From Alteriqipengyuania abyssalis (GTDB lineage: Bacteria > Pseudomonadota > Alphaproteobacteria > Sphingomonadales > Sphingomonadaceae): DNA of 64,000 nt. This document shows, piece by piece, positions 61,098 to 64,000 of this stretch. How positions within the stretch are numbered: the stretch's first letter is position 1; each line of letters begins with the position of its first letter. The stretch covers positions 124,001-188,000 of the forward strand of contig NZ_JAHWXP010000001.1 of the NCBI RefSeq assembly GCF_019857185.1. The letters run 5' to 3'. A program made the position numbers and the translations under genes. Under the pieces are notes generated by a model that saw only the letters and a list, made by a program, of their open reading frames with translations, was not told the DNA's origin and did no database searches.

Positions 61098-64000
61098 TCA
61101 CCGCTTCAGTCTGACCAAGTCCTGTTGGAGATGCGCAGCGCCCTTGATACCAAGTTCAATCAGAAGGTCTGCCGCCCTGATCACAATCTCCCTATTCTTT
61201 CCCACGACCTCATGTTGTTGGACCAACTTGCGCAGCAAGAGGACTAGTAGCTCGCCGTTCGAATTTCGGTGCCAGAAGTCACCGTCCGACTTGCGCACCT
61301 GCAAAACGCGCTCGATCCAAGCCAAACCTGGCTGAGGCAGCAGCTGGGCCGAGCGGCGCTCAAGCATCGACAGCATAGCGGTGAAGGCGGTCCTTTCAGT
61401 GGCAAACGTTTCGGCTGCGCGCTGAATAGAGGGAAGTAGCGCAGGAAGGTTCGGCCAATCGTCATCGATCACACTGATGAGCCCTTGATGCGGAACACTG
61501 AGGAACGCCGAGATCGCCATTCCGCGATCGTGCTGGCGTGCGTCTTCCGGCGTGAAGGCCCAACCCGGCCGTGCGATGGCCCAGTCTATCAACACGGTCC
61601 ACTTCTCGAGCGTGTCGGCATCGATAGGTGATTTGTCGATCAGGATATTGAGCATGAAACGCTGCAGAGTGCCGTCGACAAGTTCTGCCGCCGCCCGGGA
61701 TTCGGCAGCGTCGACACGTGCTATCAGTAGCGCGCGCAACTCGTCAGGTGAGATATAAGTAATGAGGTCGCCCAGCCATCGGTATAGTGCGAACAGCCAC
61801 TCATATGGCGTGTCGCCACGATTCCGTTTCTCGTCGAGAGACACGAGCGCCCAGTCGATCAGCGATGCCGCATGGTCGATCATAGCACCTCGCGTCGTCG
61901 AGCCCATGAGTGGCCCCACGGGAATTTGCATCGCGTTCTCGTGGAAGTCCGAACGGTAATATCCATCGCCGCGGCGCGTTCCGGCGGTTGAGGGTGCCGG
62001 GTGCGCGCTCGGCATGGTTCCATTCGCCATCATCTGCTCAGCCTCGTCGGCCAGGGCCGACTGCTCCTGCGCTTCGGCTGGCGACCAATGCAGGCTGCGC
62101 CCAGTGGCAGCCGTGCGCGCTGCCCGCTGTGTAGCGAGGCAGAATAACCTCCAGAGCATGTCCGATGCACAATCGGATAGAAGCGATGCTGACTTGTACA
62201 CGGCTTCCACAACTCCCTCGATTGGATCGACAGCGAGTTGCAGAAGCGCGGCTTTCCACTCGTGGCGCGCGGGGACCCGGCGAACGAGTGCAATGTAGGC
62301 GTGGGCGGCCATGACTGGTGGGTGGCCGTGAACCTTGGAGCCGCGGTAGGACAATCCGTCCTCCTGCTCGACCATGGTGGCTGCGCGCTGAATAACATTC
62401 ACTACAGCTTCTTCGACTTCAGGCCAGAGTTCATCGGCGTGGCGAGCCAGGACAGCAGCAGTTCCCGCGACACCAGATTGCGCGTACCTACGCTTCATAT
62501 CGGCCAGAGGTGCCACTTGATCGAGCAGGTCGCTCTGGTCGAGCGCGATCATCTCCTCGAAGGCTGCTTCAAGGGTGAACTCTTCGCCCGGCTGGCCGCT
62601 TTCGATGGCCTTCTGCGCCCAGAGGTCAAGCTTAAGAACACGATTGAGACTTGCCTGTTCTTCCAGAAACGCCTGGTGTTTCTCGTCGTCGACATATGGT
62701 GGGCGCATCGAGATGTACGTCTTACCATCCACCACCTGGGTCACGAGGTTGGCAGGATCAGCCTGTTGGCGCAGCGGCTCGAATGCGGCGCGGGTGGCGT
62801 TTGCCTCATCGGGATCGTCGCGCTGCTCTGCGGTGTTGTACGGCACCCGTTCAAGGAAAGTCGCAAACCGCTCGCTGTAAGCCGCCTTCACCTCATCGCT
62901 GGCAATACCTGCAAACAAGACGGACAGGTCCCGAACCGTATGCTTTCTATGCGGGAGTCGATTGAGTTCTCGCAAGGCGCCCGCGAGTACGGCCCACTTG
63001 CCCCAATGGGCGATTTCGTTCGAGAACGATCCCATGTCCCCGACTTGGCGTCCTATGTCCCACTGCCAGAGGGCTGGGTGCGTTCCGATCTCGAGTGCGG
63101 CCGGACTTGTCGCCGCAGCGCGGAGGTCGGCCAGGCAAAGTCCGGCGGCTATTCCGAGCACCGCGTTACATCTATTGCCGCGGGCAATGCGCAAACAGAG
63201 CTCGTCGAGGGTATCTCCTGCCGCAAGGCGTTCGTGAGCCCACGCATCGAGCGCTAGCAGCGCAGTATCGAGCATGTGGATATGCGATCCGCCTCGAAAC
63301 CAGCGATAAGTTCCCTCATCGCCCCAGTATTCGTTTTCACCATCGCCAAGGTCGAGCACAATGGGGATGGGTGTGTGCTCTGGTCCGGTCTGCCTTCGCC
63401 GCCACGCCTCCATCGCGTGGTTGCAGAGGTCAGTGATCAATCCCAGGCCGATAGCGGAGTGCGTTCGAAGCAGATGCAAAAAGGGCGGTCGAGCCGGTGA
63501 GGCTGGATAGAAGTCGTGGTCGTCATCGAAACCTAACGCTTCGGAGCGTTCGATCATGCCTGAACGACGACGCTCGCGTGGCCGATCCAGATCGAGAAGA
63601 TATGCTCGCTTCAGAAAGGCTGTGACCTCAGCTGGAAGCACGCTGGCAAGGACGACGCTTAATTCGAGGATCTGTTTGCGCACTCGCCCGACCCTCTGGT
63701 CGGAGATACTCGCGAGATAGTTCCGCACAATGTCGGGCGCCCCGCCGACGCATCTCAACAAGAGGCAGCGTGCTTCGTCACTGTAATCCGGTGTTCCCCA
63801 CAACGCCGGACGGCGGCGTTCATCTGTGCTGTCGGTATCGCCAAGCTTTTCCGCAGCCCAAGCGGCGGCTTCCTGAAGCCCGGCATATCGTCCAAACTCG
63901 CCTGGGATTGACGACGCCCAAGTGCTCAAAAAGGTGAAAAGCTCCTTGTCTAGAGATGCAGGCATCACGCCCAGACGAGGAATCAGCCAAGCAATCAAAC
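61098..64000 (-). CDS. Large helical-repeat protein, N-terminus beyond the right edge
   Basis: At least 966 residues are visible. The frame stays open to the edge, so the true start lies to the right. The sequence is a long series of helices (for example FLSTWASSIPGEFGRYAGLQEAAAWAAEKLG, LLLRCVGGAPDIVRNYLASISDQ, LIDWALVSLDEKRNRGDTPYEWLFALYRWLGDLI), which suggests an alpha-solenoid as in the sensor part of STAND ATPases. No ATPase motif is visible in this part; if it is a STAND protein, the NTPase would be off the window. No family can be named. Confidence 0.6.
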   Translation of the reverse strand, partial: LIAWLIPRLGVMPASLDKELFTFLSTWASSIPGEFGRYAGLQEAAAWAAEKLGDTDSTDERRRPALWGTPDYSDEARCLLLRCVGGAPDIVRNYLASISDQRVGRVRKQILELSVVLASVLPAEVTAFLKRAYLLDLDRPRERRRSGMIERSEALGFDDDHDFYPASPARPPFLHLLRTHSAIGLGLITDLCNHAMEAWRRRQTGPEHTPIPIVLDLGDGENEYWGDEGTYRWFRGGSHIHMLDTALLALDAWAHERLAAGDTLDELCLRIARGNRCNAVLGIAAGLCLADLRAAATSPAALEIGTHPALWQWDIGRQVGDMGSFSNEIAHWGKWAVLAGALRELNRLPHRKHTVRDLSVLFAGIASDEVKAAYSERFATFLERVPYNTAEQRDDPDEANATRAAFEPLRQQADPANLVTQVVDGKTYISMRPPYVDDEKHQAFLEEQASLNRVLKLDLWAQKAIESGQPGEEFTLEAAFEEMIALDQSDLLDQVAPLADMKRRYAQSGVAGTAAVLARHADELWPEVEEAVVNVIQRAATMVEQEDGLSYRGSKVHGHPPVMAAHAYIALVRRVPARHEWKAALLQLAVDPIEGVVEAVYKSASLLSDCASDMLWRLFCLATQRAARTAATGRSLHWSPAEAQEQSALADEAEQMMANGTMPSAHPAPSTAGTRRGDGYYRSDFHENAMQIPVGPLMGSTTRGAMIDHAASLIDWALVSLDEKRNRGDTPYEWLFALYRWLGDLITYISPDELRALLIARVDAAESRAAAELVDGTLQRFMLNILIDKSPIDADTLEKWTVLIDWAIARPGWAFTPEDARQHDRGMAISAFLSVPHQGLISVIDDDWPNLPALLPSIQRAAETFATERTAFTAMLSMLERRSAQLLPQPGLAWIERVLQVRKSDGDFWHRNSNGELLVLLLRKLVQQHEVVGKNREIVIRAADLLIELGIKGAAHLQQDLVRLKR

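Overview
The window looks like an accessory region, either a conjugative plasmid or an integrated conjugative element, from a high-GC alphaproteobacterium of the Sphingomonadales type (Erythrobacter or Sphingomonas-like). This rests on protein families and codon style recalled from memory, not on a database search. No rRNA, tRNA, CRISPR array or core housekeeping cluster was seen.

Region 1 (1-21.3 kb) is a copper/heavy-metal resistance island. A long minus-strand block, mostly joined by 4-bp ATGA overlaps, runs from an APC permease through an ion channel, a DUF305 protein, lipoproteins, an NAD(P)-binding protein and an MBL-rhodanese protein to a CusCBA efflux pump, a free CusF and a Tat-exported multicopper oxidase cut by the left edge. 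A shorter minus-strand pair (SAM methyltransferase, DUF411) and a plus-strand block (CopA, CopB, NTF2-like, PepSY, DUF2231, Met/His-rich lipoprotein) complete it. In the middle sits a CnrY-CnrX-CnrH-like anti-sigma/sensor/ECF-sigma trio. The CnrX-like protein keeps the whole CnrX metal site at identical spacing. Five sites of form TRAGGGR-N15-CGTA lie in front of five transcription units, so the island appears to be one ECF-sigma regulon.

Region 2 (21.5-24.3 kb and 44.3-46.6 kb) is a duplicated module of a small 89-aa gene (broken in copy B), a structured leader, ssb, a variable cargo slot (DUF6437 in A, a HEPN-like gene in B) and a 73-aa gene with a hairpin leader. It ends in a conserved intergenic block with a 16-bp identical repeat. 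Between the copies (24.3-44.1 kb) lie two tandem tyrosine recombinases, a MarR-controlled EmrA-EmrB-NodT efflux system with a UbiB-like kinase and a hydrolase/thioesterase pair, a DUF4145 protein, a type IIG restriction-modification protein and a Gabija-like pair (OLD/TOPRIM ATPase plus UvrD helicase). The layout suggests accretion of one element next to a related one.

Region 3 (46.8-52.5 kb) is a DNA-processing set in TrwA-TrwB-TrwC order: a probable ribbon-helix-helix accessory protein, TraD coupling protein and MobF relaxase-helicase. No mating-pair genes are in view.

Region 4 (52.6-64 kb) is an island of mostly unrecognised genes with defence-like traits: a PIN-domain protein, a GNAT, a four-gene minus-strand cluster (Mrr-like nuclease broken at a G8 tract, a 201-aa protein, a 535-aa protein, a transglutaminase-like protein), a divergent HEPN-like protein, and a pair of large unknown proteins (637 aa and at least 966 aa) running off the right edge. 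These last two sets are the best candidates for an undescribed system.
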